Of a DNA stretch of 64,000 nucleotides, positions 1-10,304 are shown one piece after another. This stretch comes from Zea mays. Its lineage: Eukaryota > Streptophyta > Magnoliopsida > Poales > Poaceae. Location: the NCBI RefSeq assembly GCF_902167145.1, contig NC_050096.1, forward strand, positions 293,830,200 to 293,894,199, given 5' to 3'. The notes beneath the pieces were generated by a model. The model did no database searches and was not told where the DNA came from. It saw nothing but the letters and a program-made list of their open reading frames with translations. The translations under genes were made by a program, and so were the position numbers. Each line of letters starts with the position of its first letter. The first letter of the stretch is position 1.

Positions 1-853
1 CAACGGTCGTCTCCGCGCCAACGGCTCTCTGCCGCGCATTTAATGCGCCGTCTGCGCGCGCAGAAGTCAGAATCGCCCATGCTGGCACACCGGACATCAA
101 ACAGTACCTGTCCGGTGTGCACCGGACACCCAGGCGGGCCCACAAGTCAGAAGCTCCAACGGTCAGAATCCAACGGCAGTGATGACGTGGCAGGGGGCAC
201 CAGACTGTCCGGTGTGCACCGGACTGTCCGGTGCGCCATCAAACAGACAGCCTCCCAACGGCCACATTTGGTGGTTGGGGCTATAAATACCCCAACCACC
301 CCACCATTCATGGCATCCAAGTTTTCCACTTCTCAACTACTACAAGAGCTCTAGCATTCAATTCTAGACACACCAAAGAGATCAAATCCTCTCCAATTCC
401 ACACAAAGCCCTAGTGACTAGTGAGAGTGATTTGCCGTGTTCATTTGAGCTCTTGCGCTTGGATTGCTTCTTTTCTTTCTCACTTGTTCTTGAGATCACA
501 ACTCCATTGTAATCAAGGCAAGAGGCACCAATTGTGTGGTGGCCCTTGCGGGGAAGTTTTGTTCCCGGCTTTGATTTGAGAAGAGAAGCTCACTCGGTCC
601 GAGGGACCATTTGAGAGAGGGAAGGGTTGAAAGAGACCCGGCCTTTGTGGCCTCCTCAACGGGGAGTAGGTTTGCAAGAACCGAACCTCGGTAAAACAAA
701 TCTCCGTGTCTCACTTGCTTATTCGCTTGGAATTTGTTTTGCGCCCTCTCTCGCGGACTCGTTTATATTTCTAACACTAACCCGGCTTGTAGTTGTGTTT
801 ATATTTGTAAATTTCAGTTTCGCCCTATTCACCCCCCCTCTAGGCGACTATCA
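1..853 (+). mobile_element. Opie-like Copia LTR, 3' part, truncated by window edge
   Basis: The segment contains several accggactgtccggtg motifs, then a TATA box (ctataaatac at 281), then a transcribed leader, and ends with the pyrimidine-rich ttcaccccccctctag block and a terminal tatca at 853. This layout (repeated GC palindromes, TATA, CT-rich end, CA terminus) matches maize Opie/Ji-type Copia LTRs. No Met-initiator primer site follows at 854, so this is either the 3' LTR of an element lying to the left or a solo LTR. The 5' end and its target duplication are outside the window. The overlapping short ORFs are not credible genes. Confidence 0.8.
281..288 (+). promoter_or_regulatory. TATA box of Opie-like LTR
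   Basis: The sequence ctataaatac follows a GC-rich, accggac-repeat upstream region and precedes an AT/CT-rich leader. Copia LTRs start their genomic RNA about 30 bases downstream of such a box. Inferred from motif and position only. Confidence 0.6.
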
Positions 854-1135
854 GAACCGCTGCCACAGGCGCGCTGGTATGCCATTTATTTGATTAGTGC
901 CACATTGGCTGTTGAGAGTGATAGAACATGGCTTATAAGCGCAGCTGTGTATCTTATGTTGCTCACTGAGAGAGATGGAACGGATCGTGGCTTATAAACC
1001 TGTGTATGTATTGTTCATTTTGTTGCGCGGGATACACGGTCGGCCGGTGGAGGCAGAATAGCCACTGGCAGAACGTGTCGGAGGCAGAACACGTCAGAGG
1101 CAGACTACTATTGCGTTCTTAATAAGTAGTAGAGA
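854..1135 (-). mobile_element. Helitron 5' terminus, interrupted by the Opie-like LTR
   Basis: Read on the minus strand from 1135, the sequence begins TCTCTACTACTTATTAAG, preceded by A. This is the usual 5' end of maize Helitrons, which insert between A and T. The same start occurs on the plus strand at 44612, and both continue with a similar TAGTCTnCC stretch. The Helitron runs leftward and is cut by the Opie-like LTR ending at 853, so its body and CTRR 3' end are not visible. No helicase or replication-initiator coding was seen in the short visible piece. Confidence 0.6.
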
Positions 1136-1235
1136 TATATATAGAGCAATAGAGCATTATGCACATGATTTTCTTAGCCGTAAGATGTAAAAAAAAGGAA
1201 TGACTCAGTTCACATTCCTCCTTTTCTCTTCATTT

Positions 1236-1450
1236 AGGTCAGGTTTGTTTCCTTCCCAGATTATATAATTTGGATTATAATAAAAAGGTAAAAGGGTAAA
1301 ATATCACTTTGAGATCACAAATAAACTTAAATAAGCTACCAATGATAGCTTATTTCAACTTATTTGTGGTTCCAACATGATATTTTACCCTCCTACCTTT
1401 ACATCATAATCCAACATATATAATCTACGAGGGAAAACAAACTTACCCTT
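1236..1450. mobile_element. Fold-back MITE
   Basis: The sequence from aggtcaggtttgtttcc on the left is repeated in inverted orientation at the right end (ggaaaacaaacttaccc side). Pairing extends through ttggattat and ggtaaaa blocks toward a central loop near 1340. The whole segment can therefore fold back on itself, as short non-autonomous MITEs do. A further inverted copy of the centre lies just outside at 1465-1500. Target duplications are not clear. Confidence 0.5.
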
Positions 1451-1507
1451 AACACACGTCGTAACAACAAAAATAAGTTGAAGTAAGCTATCATTGGGAG
1501 CCTGCTT

Positions 1508-3335
1508 CCGGAGGATCACGTTCTGCCAAAGAGCATGTACGAGGCACAAAAACTCCTTCATGCACTCAAGATGACGTATGAGCAGATACATGCTTGTACG
1601 AAGGGCTGCGTACTATTTTAGGAAAGAATACACGGAGGCAAAGTACTGTCCCAAGTGTAAATCGTCTAGGTTTATGGAGGTAGACTGGTGATGGACAGAA
1701 GAGGCAGCTCGACATTCCCTTGACAATCCTACGACACCTTCCGTTCATACCGAGGATCCAGCGTTTATACATGACCGAGGAATCCGCGAAACAGATGACA
1801 TGGCACAAAAATAGAAAACAATACAATCCTGACAAGATGGTGCACGCATCCGATGGTGAAGCATGGAAACTCTTTGATGTCATTCACCGTGAGAAAGCTG
1901 AAGAGGCTCGTAATGTACGTGTTGCGCTGGCCACACATGGGTTCAACCCCTATGGAATGAGCGCTGCCCCATACACATGTTGGCCCGTGTTTGTTATCCC
2001 AATCAATCTTCCCCCCGCTGTGTGCTTTCAAAGGCAGAATATATTCGTGTCTTGATAATTCTCGGACACCCAGGGAATAAAATGTGCGTGTACATGGAGC
2101 CTTTGATTGATGAATTGGTACATGCTTGGGAGGAAGGGGTATGGACGTATGACTGAGCTACGAAGACAAACTTTAGAATGCATGTTTGGTACCAGTACTC
2201 CATGCATGACTTACCGGCGTATGGGCTATTCTGCGCCTGGTGTGTTCACGGTAAGTTCCCATGCCCAGTTTGCAAGAAAGCTTTTAGGTTCATTTGGTTG
2301 AAAAAGGGTGGCAAATATTCGTCCTTCAATAAACATCGACAATTTCTCCCTCCCGCCCATCCATTCCGCCTAGACATCAAGAACTTTACGAAAGGTGTCG
2401 TAGTGATAGACCGCCCACCTGCAACAATGACTGGTGCCGAAATTCGTCAACAGATAAATGGGCTCGTGGCCAATACAGAAGGTGGTTTTGTGGGATATGG
2501 TGAGCAGCATATGTGGACACATAAGTCGGGCTTGACTCAGCTCCTCTATTATGACGACCTGCTCCTTCCACACAATATTGATGTGATGCACACTGAAAAG
2601 AATGTTGACGAGGCACTTTGGGCAACAATTATGGACATTCCTGATAAGTCAAAGGATAACGTAAAGGCAAGAGTGGATCTGGCAGCGTTATGTGATAGAC
2701 CAAACCAATAGATGAAGCCGCCAAGTGGTGGAAAGACATGGAGAAGGCCTAAGGCCGATTTCGTCCTAAGCAGGGCCTAGCGGAAGGAAGTACTTCAGTG
2801 GATCAAGATGTTGATGTTCCCTGATGGGTATGCAGCTAACATGAGTAGGGGGTGAACTTATCTACTCTACGAGTCTTAGGGATGAAGAGTCATAACTTCC
2901 ACATATGGATTGAATGGATTCTTCCTACGATGGTTTGAGGCTTTGTCCCTGAGCATGTCTGGCTAGCGCTTTCAGAGTTGAGCTACTTCTTTCGTCAACT
3001 TTGTGCAAAAGAGTTATCTCGGACCGTGGTTGCAGACTTGGAAAGATTGGCACCCATGTTACTATGTAAGCTTGAGAAGATATTTCCACCCGACTTCTTC
3101 AATCCAATGCAGCATTTGATTCTTCATCTCCCCTATGAGGCACGAATGGGGGGGCCGTGCAGGGACGTTGGTGCTATCCAATCGAGAGATGTCTAAAGAC
3201 TATTCGAAAGAAATGTAGAAATAAATGCAAAATCGATGCTTTCATTGCAGAGGCATACATTCTAGAGGAGAGAACGCCAAGATAGGAGGGAACACCAAGA
3301 GATGGAGGCGAGGATGGAGGTAGAGCAGGAGGCTC
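1508..3335 (+). pseudogene. TNP2-like CACTA transposase, degenerate
   Basis: Several frames carry successive pieces of a plant TNP2-type transposase. About 1508-1690 encodes a cysteine-rich CPKCKSSRF region. 1720-2055 encodes LTILRHLPFIPRIQRLYM through PYTCWPVFVIPINLPP. 2178-2711 holds the DLPAYGLF, HGKFPCPVCK, HNIDVMHTEKN and ARVDLAALCDRP motifs typical of the Transposase_21 family. 2978-3196 encodes LSYFFRQLCAKE and HLILHLPYEARMGGP, typical of the adjoining DUF4218 region. The pieces lie in the order expected for one gene but in different frames with intervening stops, so no intact product is possible. The protein normally binds transposon ends and cuts them. Confidence 0.85.
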
Positions 3336-3839
3336 GCCTGGCAGATCAGCAGAGGATGGCGGAGATGTTTCAATACATGCAGAGCCTTGGCACCGCACAG
3401 GGTTTCACTCCGCCACCTCCATTGTTCCCTATAATTGACCCTACACTGTTCCATACTCCTGTGAGTATCAAAATTGTAGTTAGATGTTGGTAATGCATCT
3501 GGTATAATACATGCAATATGGGGCGGCATCCAACAACCCTCATGGATCGCCCAGCCCATCGTCGCACCACTCTAGCCGCCCACCTCGATGAGAGTTATGT
3601 TCTTAGTGTTGAGACTTCAGAACTTGTGTTGAATACTTATGTTTGTGTTGGATACTTATGTCAGAGCTTGACACTTATGAGACTTATGGTCTTGATACTA
3701 ATGTTTGTGTTGATAACTTGGATATTTATGTTTGTGTTGGATATTTATGTCTGTGATGATATCTGTGATGTATATATGTGATGTATATGTGATATCTTTT
3801 GTTTCTTTGGATGTAATAGAAAAAACAAATAAAAAAGGT

Positions 3840-4290
3840 GTATACTGGTCACTTTGCCGAGTGTTACACTCGTCAAAGAGGTTCTTTGCCGAGTGTTAGG
3901 GCCATAGCACTCGGCAAAGAACCAATACCTGGGCACCAGTATAACTTCTTTGCCAAGTGCTCTGGCCCTGGTACTCGGCAAAGAACCTGACAAAGGGAAC
4001 CCATAGGTGGATCCTTTGCCGAGTGTTGGTCGGTAGACAATCGGCAAAGACATCGTCTCCGTCACCCCGGCGCCGTGACGACCGCTTTTCTTTGCCGAGT
4101 ATCGACTGACACTCGACAAAGTCTTTGCCAAGTGCCCGATAAAAAAGTACTCGACAAAGAAGCATTTGCCGATGTAGTGTTCGTCAAGCCCTCTTTGTCC
4201 AGTGTGACACTCGGGAAAGACTTTTTCGAGTGTTTTTCTGGGTTTGCCGAGTGCTTCAGACACTCGACAAAGCGCCCGATTCCGGTAGTG
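3840..4290. repeat. CACTA subterminal repeat block
   Basis: At least a dozen copies of ctttgccgagtg or its complement cactcggcaaag occur in both orientations, spaced 20-60 bases. Such motifs are the transposase-binding sites next to CACTA ends. The block stops exactly at the ggtagtg terminus. Confidence 0.85.
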
Positions 4291-4755
4291 GTTATATAAA
4301 TAGTGCTATTCGAGATTAATTTAGAGGGGGGGATGAAACGCACACAACGATATTAACTAGTTAATTGTACTATCGAGTAACTAATTTAGTGGTTCAATAT
4401 GGAGGGCACAAAAATATAGATGGTGTAGGCAGTGGTGGGTCCATAAACAGAACAAATATCCCTAAATTGGGGTGGTAATGGATCATGATTCAATTGTTTC
4501 TTCACAATAAATGAGAGCCTTTAATTACTTTTAGTTCAAAAATGAATAAGAATTGAGCCCGATCCTAATTCGATTTTGATCCTTAAATTTTATAGCGTAA
4601 AATCTAGAGTCCATTACTACCTCTGGCCCTAAACGGCTAAAACCTAGAAATCTCGTGGGTGGTATAATAAAAGATATAATACATACTGTTAAATAATATA
4701 ATATAATGATATCAATTCCATCGTGTACAGTAGAATAATGTGTGTTTCAAACACT
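4291..4755. other. AT-rich intergenic sequence, no gene seen
   Basis: The stretch is AT-rich with short low-complexity runs. No ORF, RNA or clear transposon end was recognised. Confidence 0.6.
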
Positions 4756-4902
4756 TAAGGCTTTATTCGGTTATTCCCATTATATATGGATTGGATGAGA
4801 TTGGAATTTTTTTTTTAAAAAAAAGTTTGACTTATTTGTGATTTAAACCCACCCAATCTCACTCAATCTACATGGACTGAGAGCTAACCGAACAATCCTT
4901 AA
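4756..4902. mobile_element. Tourist-like (PIF/Harbinger) MITE
   Basis: The ends are imperfect inverted repeats: aaggctttattcggtta on the left against the complement of taaccgaacaatcctt on the right. TTA/TAA trinucleotides sit at the boundaries. Length is about 145 bases with an A/T-rich centre. The ggcnttnttcggtta type of end is common in maize Tourist elements. Confidence 0.65.
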
Positions 4903-5929
4903 AGGATAATATAGCAGGTTTCATCTGCTTACTTCTAAGATAGGAAATCCTGTAGGACTCGTAACGTTATTTGCAACGTACTTTAGGCTAACTCATAGAA
5001 CTAATAGTTAGCTAGCTAATAAATTGTTAGATGGAACAGACCAACTAATTATTAATTGACTAACTATTAGCTATGCCTCTTTGGAATCTATCGTTAATAG
5101 ATTAGTTGATGTTTGTTTGGAACCTCTAAAGCTAAGCTAACTGACAAATTGTTACGGAGTTGAACCAGTTAATAAACTAATTATTAACTGCGGGTTAACT
5201 AATAATTAGCTAAAAATGTTTGGAACCTGCTGCACTGGTAATTTTAACAACTAATTATTAGCTTTGCTCTAAAGGTTCTAAATAGAGCCTTATAGCAATA
5301 CATAGGAACAATACCGGGAACGTTACCTAGTTAATTATGGTAGCAATAGCAATATAGATGCGTCTCCAACAGGAAGCCAGGAACAATACGTAGTGTTCAC
5401 TGTTCATGGATTGATAGAAAAATAATGACTGGGGTGTTCCTGGAGACAAACAATCGCAGGTGAAATGCTGATCCACTTGAAATGCTCAGTTTATGCTGAT
5501 CTAGGCTGGCAGGCGTGTGTGGCTGTTTAGATCCGGTAACTGCTGACATTCTGCATCTTGTATCATTAGAACGGAGGCCCAAACTCCACGCCTGGGCTAC
5601 ACCCGCCTCCGTACAGCCCTAAACGGAAGCCCATTCGAATACTATGCATGATTAGCCGAGCAGCCGCCAGGACGCACAATACGGTGCATGATTTAGCGGA
5701 CAGTGTGATACAGGCCGGCAGAGTCAGCAGCTACGTGGTAAGCGTGGGCTAGCAGCCCAGCACAATCCGATACAGTTCCTTTGTTGCTCGTAGGTCGTAG
5801 CTTAATTCGATCATTGGTTGCCCAGTCCAATCTGGTTTTAAGCATAAAATCTATTTTACAAAATGTTTTATCTAGCTAGACAAAATAAGACTGCAAAATG
5901 AGTCTGTCATTCCTGATTCTAGCATTTTC
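4903..5929. other. AT-rich intergenic region with short palindromes
   Basis: Between about 4985 and 5290 the motifs taactattagct, actaattattagc and tttggaacct recur in both orientations, as in decayed MITEs nested in each other. From 5300 to 5929 nothing coding was seen; short ORFs on either strand have no recognisable domain. Confidence 0.45.
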
Positions 5930-6200
5930 ATTCTCTATTCTCCCTTTTTCATTCTCATTTCTCATTCCTGGTTGTGACATTCCCATTATCTATTCTCCCT
6001 TTTTTCATTCTCATTCCTCGTTCTATCGCTAGCTGGCGTTCTCACTCCCTTCCTTTCCCATTCCCCGTCGTCTCTCTCGTGCATTCTCACTCCCTTCCTT
6101 TCCCATTCCCCGTACTCTCTCTCTTCCTTTCCCATTCCCCGTCCTCTCTCTCTTCCTTTCCCATTCCCCGTCCTCTCTCTCGCGCGCCCACTGCCATTCC
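5930..6200 (+). repeat. Imperfect CT-rich tandem repeats
   Basis: Two related arrays lie here. The first repeats a cattctcattcctngttctn type unit (about 5930-6030). The second repeats a cctttcccattccccgt unit with ctctctc spacers (about 6050-6190). The apparent ORFs on both strands are products of this simple sequence. Confidence 0.75.
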
Positions 6201-6254
6201 CATTCCCGCCCTTTTCCATTCCCATGGTTCTGCTACCAGCCGATAAAATGGCTA

Positions 6255-6345
6255 AAAAGGGACGCTTATAGGAATCGAACTGTGACCAACACACATCCAA
6301 CTAAACCTGCCCCTTCTAACCAATAGCACTATTGTTCTTTCTTGT
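6255..6345 (-). other. tRNA-like (SINE-head-like) sequence
   Basis: On the minus strand the segment contains attggttagaag, resembling a D-arm/A-box. About 35 bases later comes cagttcgattcc, an exact match to the polymerase III B-box consensus GTTCGANNC. A closed acceptor stem could not be drawn, so it is not a functional tRNA; a decayed tRNA or the head of a tRNA-derived SINE is the more likely origin. Confidence 0.35.
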
Positions 6346-6370
6346 TGTACTAAGGAGCTTTCATCTATTT

Positions 6371-6844
6371 ACTAGGTGAATGCATGTGCGTTGAGTGAAC
6401 ATGTTATTATAAGAAATTATTGAAATTAAAAAAAAAATCTAATTTCCATTTTATATTTTTGTTATCATCTTTTAAAGTTAAGAATTTTTACATAAACCTT
6501 ACACACCGAACAAATCCACCATTTACATTAAAATGCAATGCTTAACGACCACTGAAATAATCTGCTCTTGTAACCTAAAGTAACCAAAATTGGGCAATGA
6601 TCAGCGACCACCTTGTGCTAAGGTAGAAGAATAACAAGCAAAAATTTATAATACATGATATCATATATTGCATCTGAGTACGAGCACATGGAAATCCACC
6701 AAATATGTTTGTTACAAGGAAACAAAACGAAAAACTTTAAAAGATGATAACAAGAACATAAAATGGAAATTATAATTTTTTAAATTTCAATATATCTTAT
6801 TATAATATGCTCACTTCGTAGCAACATACAGGCGTTCACCTAGT
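6371..6844. mobile_element. 474-bp element with about 110-bp terminal inverted repeats
   Basis: The first 110 bases (starting actaggtgaa and running to ttttaaagtt near 6480) recur as the reverse complement at 6732-6844 (aactttaaaag to ttcacctagt). The unique middle of about 250 bases encodes nothing obvious. Long inverted ends of this size are typical of Mutator-like non-autonomous elements or fold-back elements. The 9 bases on each side do not match, so a target duplication cannot be shown. Confidence 0.65.
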
Positions 6845-7074
6845 GGGTACATAAAGCCATATACATGCCTACTAGAGAAAAAATGCTTCATACACATACC
6901 CATTATCCATCGCGTGTACAAAATTATACCATACCCATACTCACTGTGGATAGCGGGTACCCATACCCACTAACATTACTATAGACATGATCACTTGAAT
7001 CGCAAAAGTAAGTATCAAATACAAAACGTTGAAACCACATACCTTATCAATATTGAAAGATGCTACAATAATAT
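6845..7074. other. Flank rich in tacccat motifs, split by Gypsy element A
   Basis: The motifs acccatacc, gggtaccc and similar recur here and again at 28545-28715, on the other side of element A. The two parts probably belonged to one older repeat cut by the insertion. No coding sequence was seen. Confidence 0.45.
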
Positions 7075-7079
7075 ATTAT
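7075..7079. repeat. Target-site duplication of Gypsy element A (left)
   Basis: The five bases attat directly precede the LTR start at 7080 and are repeated at 28383-28387 directly after the other LTR. Confidence 0.9.
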
Positions 7080-8557
7080 TGTCGACGTTTCGACCCCGGG
7101 GGTCCCTGGACCGACGAGTAAATTGTCGCCGCGTGTCCCAGCCCAGATGGGTCGGTGCGAGACGGAGCACGAAGGGGGGAGAAAAGGAGACAGGCAAAAG
7201 GGGAAACCCGCGGCCTTCGTGTTGTCCTGCGCCCAGGTCGGGTGCGCTTGCAGTAGGGAGTTACAAGCGTCCGCGTGGGAGAGAGCGAGAGCCTTATACG
7301 CGCCGACCCATTCTCCCGTGCGGCCAACCTTCCCGTACAAGAGCCCTGGACCTTCCTTTTATAGGCGTAAGGAGAGGGCCCAGGTGTACAATGGGAGATG
7401 TAGTAGTGTGCTAACGTGTCTAGCAGAGAGGAGCTAGAGCCCTAAGTACATGCCGTCGTGGCAGCCAGAGAGGTTTTTGGTACCCTGTTCATGTGATGTC
7501 GTGGCCGTCGGAGGAGCGCTGGAGCCTTGCGGAAGGACAGCTGTCGGGGTTGTCGAGTCCTTGCTGACGTCTCCTTGCTTCCGTAAGGGGCTGAGAGCCG
7601 CCGTCGTCATGGAGCACGCGGGGCGCCATCATTATTTGTTTACCGGGGCGAGCCAGATGGGACGCCGGTCTTATCCCCCGTAGCCTGAGCGAGCTAGGGG
7701 TAGGGTAATGATGGCCCCTCCTGTGACGTGGTCGGTCCGAGCACTGGGTCGGGCGAGGCGGAGGCTCCTCCGAGGTCGAGGTCGAGTCTGTCTTCCGAGG
7801 TCGAGTCTGAGCCCCGGGTCGGGCGAGGCGGAGACCGTCGTCCGAGGCCAAGGCTGAGTCCAAGCCCTGGGCTCGGGCGAGCCCGAGTTCGTTGTCTTCC
7901 AGAGCCGAGGCTGAGTCCGAGCCCTGGGGTCGGGCGAGGCGGAGTTCGTCGTCTTCCGAGGCCGAGGCTGAGTCCGAGCCCTAGGGTCGGGCGAGGCGGA
8001 GTTCGTCGTCTTCCGGGGCCGAGGCTGAGTCCGAGCCCTGGGGTCGGGCGAGGCAAAGCTTCCTATGGCGCCCAAGGCCGGACTTGGCTGCTGTCAGCCT
8101 CACTCTGTCGAGTGGCACAGCAGTCGGAGCGACGCAGACGGCGCTGTCTTCTTGTCAGGTCGGTCAGTGGAGCGGCGAAGTGACTGCGGTCACTTCGGCT
8201 CTGTCGACTGAAGAGCGCTCGTCAGGATAAGGTGTCAGGCGATCCTTGCATTAAATGCTCCTGCGATACGGTCGGTCGGCGTGGCGATCTGGCCAAGGTT
8301 GCTTCTCGGTGAAGACTGGACCTCGGGCGAGCCGAAGGTGTGTCCGTTGCTTGAGGGGGCCCTCGGGCGAGGCGTGAATCCTCCGGGGTCGGCTGCCCTT
8401 GCCCGAGGCTGGGCTCGGGCGAGGCGAGATCGTGTCCCTTGAGTGGACTAAGCCTTGACCTTAATCGCACCCATCAGGCCTTTGCAGCTTTGTGCTGATG
8501 GGGGTCACCAGCTGAGATTAGGAGTCTTGGGGGTACCCCTAATTATGGTCCCCGACA
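7080..8557 (-). repeat. 3' LTR of Gypsy element A
   Basis: It begins tgtcgacgtttcg on the plus strand and ends ggtccccgaca; on the coding strand it starts TGTCGGGGACC. Between about 7795 and 8060 it holds tandem 57-base-type units (gagtccgagccctgggg core). It is 65 bases shorter than the 5' LTR (1478 against 1543), mainly from repeat-unit number. Plus-strand ORFs across these repeats are compositional. Confidence 0.9.
7357..7363 (-). promoter_or_regulatory. TATA box in 3' LTR of element A
   Basis: The complement of ttttata gives TATAAAA, preceded by cttacgcc and followed by a GGAAGG leader. The same box is at 27118-27124 in the other LTR. Confidence 0.55.
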
Positions 8558-8571
8558 GTAGCCCCCGAGCC
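8558..8571 (-). promoter_or_regulatory. Polypurine tract of Gypsy element A
   Basis: On the coding strand GGCTCGGGGGCTAC abuts the 3' LTR start. This is the position of the primer for plus-strand DNA synthesis. The identical tract lies at 49532-49545 in element B. Confidence 0.75.
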
Positions 8572-9284
8572 TCGAAGGGAGTGTTGATACTCGCTTGGAG
8601 GCTTTTGTCGCACTTTTTTGCAAGGGGACCGGCCTTTCTCGATTGCATTTCGTTCCGGTGGGTGCGCGCGAGCGCACCAGCCGGGTGTAGCCCCCGAGGC
8701 CTCGGAGGAGTGGTTTGACTCCTTCGAGGTCTTAGCGCGTTTCATGATGCTTCGGCCGGTCTGGTTGTTCCCTCATGCGAACTGGTCGTAGCCCGGGTGC
8801 ACAGTCGAGTCCCAAGTTCTCGGGCTGGTATGTTGATGCTGTCAACGGTTCGGCCGGAGCCGGGTTTGCGAGAGCAGCCCCCGAGCCTCCGCACAGAGCG
8901 AGAGGACGGTCAAGGACAGACTCGGCTTTTTACATACGCCCCTGCGTCGCCTTTCCGCAAGGAGGAGGGAGGGGAAAGCGCCATGCTGCCCTCGGAGGGT
9001 GCCGAACATGGTGTCTCCAGTGAGTTGCTAACGAGTAATCCAAGTGGACGCCCGTGCCCCATTCGTTAGGGTCAGCTAGTGGCCCGGAGGCGCGCTCCAA
9101 AAGTACCTGCGGGTGATTTGCCGGACCCGGTCCCCTTTTGACGGGGTCCGAGGGCTCGATGCCTCCCTCTGGTGGGATTCCGTTACAAAATCGTTCCCAT
9201 CGGTCTCGAAAATGTACTAGGGTACCTCGGGAGCGTAGCCCGAGCCTTGGTTATGTATCGAACGTACCCAGGGTCATCCCTCGC

Positions 9285-9510
9285 TCTGCGTCTGAGGCGG
9301 CTGTCGAACCCTTCGGGGGCCAGCCTACGAACCCCTGATCAGTAGTGGGAGCGGAGCCCGAGTGGCCTGAGGCGGCCGTTGAACCCTTCCGAGGGGGCAG
9401 CCTTCGAACCTCTGACCAGTAGTGGGCGCGGAGCCCGAGTGCTCTGAGGCGGCTGTTGAACCCTTCCGAGGGGCCAGCCTCCGAACCTCTGATCAGTAGG
9501 GGGGCTCGGG
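9285..9510. repeat. Three tandem units of about 75 bases
   Basis: Each unit contains ctgaggcgg, gaacccttc, a G-run, ccagcct, cgaacc, ctgatcagtagtggg and gagcccgag. The corresponding array in element B is at 50250-50460. Confidence 0.7.
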
Positions 9511-9842
9511 GCCCGCTTCCTTCGCGGAGAAGAATCCCTTTCGGAGTATCCCCTTTCCCGGTCCCTGTAGCAAGAGAGAGAAAGAGGAAGTGGAAAAGGA
9601 TATGAAATCGAACGACGTGGCGCACCTTTTTTGACACGGTCATCATGGCGGAGGTGAAGCGTCGCCTGCTTCGCCTGCCAAAGGTGCCGCCTGTCCTGCC
9701 GCAGAGTTAATACGACGGGACGAGTGGTTCGCGGGGCGGCCGTTGTGCGTGCGCGAGCCGTTCGAGGAACGGGCGTCTCGCTTTGAGTTTTGAATCTCGC
9801 GGCGGGTTCGGGCGAAGTGTTGAACGGGTCTCGCCTGGGCCT

Positions 9843-9850
9843 TTATATAT
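9843..9850 (+). promoter_or_regulatory. Antisense TATA box inside Gypsy element A
   Basis: The sequence tttatatatt stands out in GC-rich surroundings, on the strand opposite to gag-pol. It lies about 140 bases before the ATG at 9984. Element B has a similar cctttaaaagg box at a comparable place (51309). Promoter function is inferred. Confidence 0.45.
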
Positions 9851-9983
9851 TCGGGAAAGGGACCGGTGACAGTTCTTTACTCTGCTGCTCGCCTCCCACT
9901 TAGGTTTTCGCAACCCGAGGGAATAGCCAGAGAAAGGAAACCGCGCACCCAGTCCTCTCCGCCGCCACCTCTTCTGCTTGGTG

Positions 9984-10250
9984 ATGGCCAACCGGGTGAC
10001 CATTATTTCGCCGCGTGACCCATGGCCTTTCTCCATCGTCACGGCGGATGACCTGGAGGCCCTTGTTGATGATGGTTTGCTCCGTCCTCTCTCCGGTGTG
10101 GAGGTTGTTCATACCCGCGGGGGCGGAACCGGAGTTCCGTTTGTAATGGCACCTTGAATGCCGGTGTCTGTTCATTGTGGCTGTCGAGGCCTGAACATGT
10201 ATGTATTTTTTGGCACGGAGCCTGGTTTTTTCCTCATTTCGAGCACTAGG
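9984..10250 (+). pseudogene. Antisense ORF remnant, putative gypsy-type transposon protein N-terminus
   Basis: My own translation from 9984 gives 88 residues starting MANRVTIISPRDPWPF and continuing DDLEALVDDGLLRPLSG. This start resembles the N-terminus of the plant family annotated as putative gypsy type transposon (Transposase_28, PF04195), whose members I recall as antisense ORFs of Tat-like elements. After PLSG the reading changes to a short unrelated tail, so the body of the usually several-hundred-residue protein appears deleted. The assignment rests on memory of the family start and should be tested by a profile search. Confidence 0.45.
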
Positions 10251-10304
10251 ACTCGTCTGTCGGCTAACTGAACCGCTTAACCAAGTGTGAGTCGCCTCGT
10301 GCGA

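Larger units (their letters stand above)
1454..4290 (+). mobile_element. CACTA (En/Spm) transposon fragment with right terminus
   Basis: The segment encodes broken TNP2-like transposase sequence (1508-3240) and ends in a block of inverted and direct ctttgccgagtg subterminal repeats. The last bases are ccggtagtg at 4290, the complement of a CACTA terminus. The three flanking bases on the right are gtt; the left terminus was not found, so a matching duplication cannot be shown. The left part is probably lost or displaced by the fold-back MITE and Helitron. Mobile only historically: the transposase is heavily broken. Confidence 0.8.

Noticed and set aside
5974..6300. Two overlapping ORFs in the cattcccc repeats
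   Set aside because: Simple-sequence translation in both directions; no protein features.
6255..6345. Functional tRNA gene
   Set aside because: B-box match only; acceptor and anticodon stems do not close.
7080..8557. Reading element A's LTR as belonging to a plus-strand element
   Set aside because: The primer site lies left of the right LTR and the polypurine tract right of the left LTR, and gag-pol is on the minus strand; orientation is minus.
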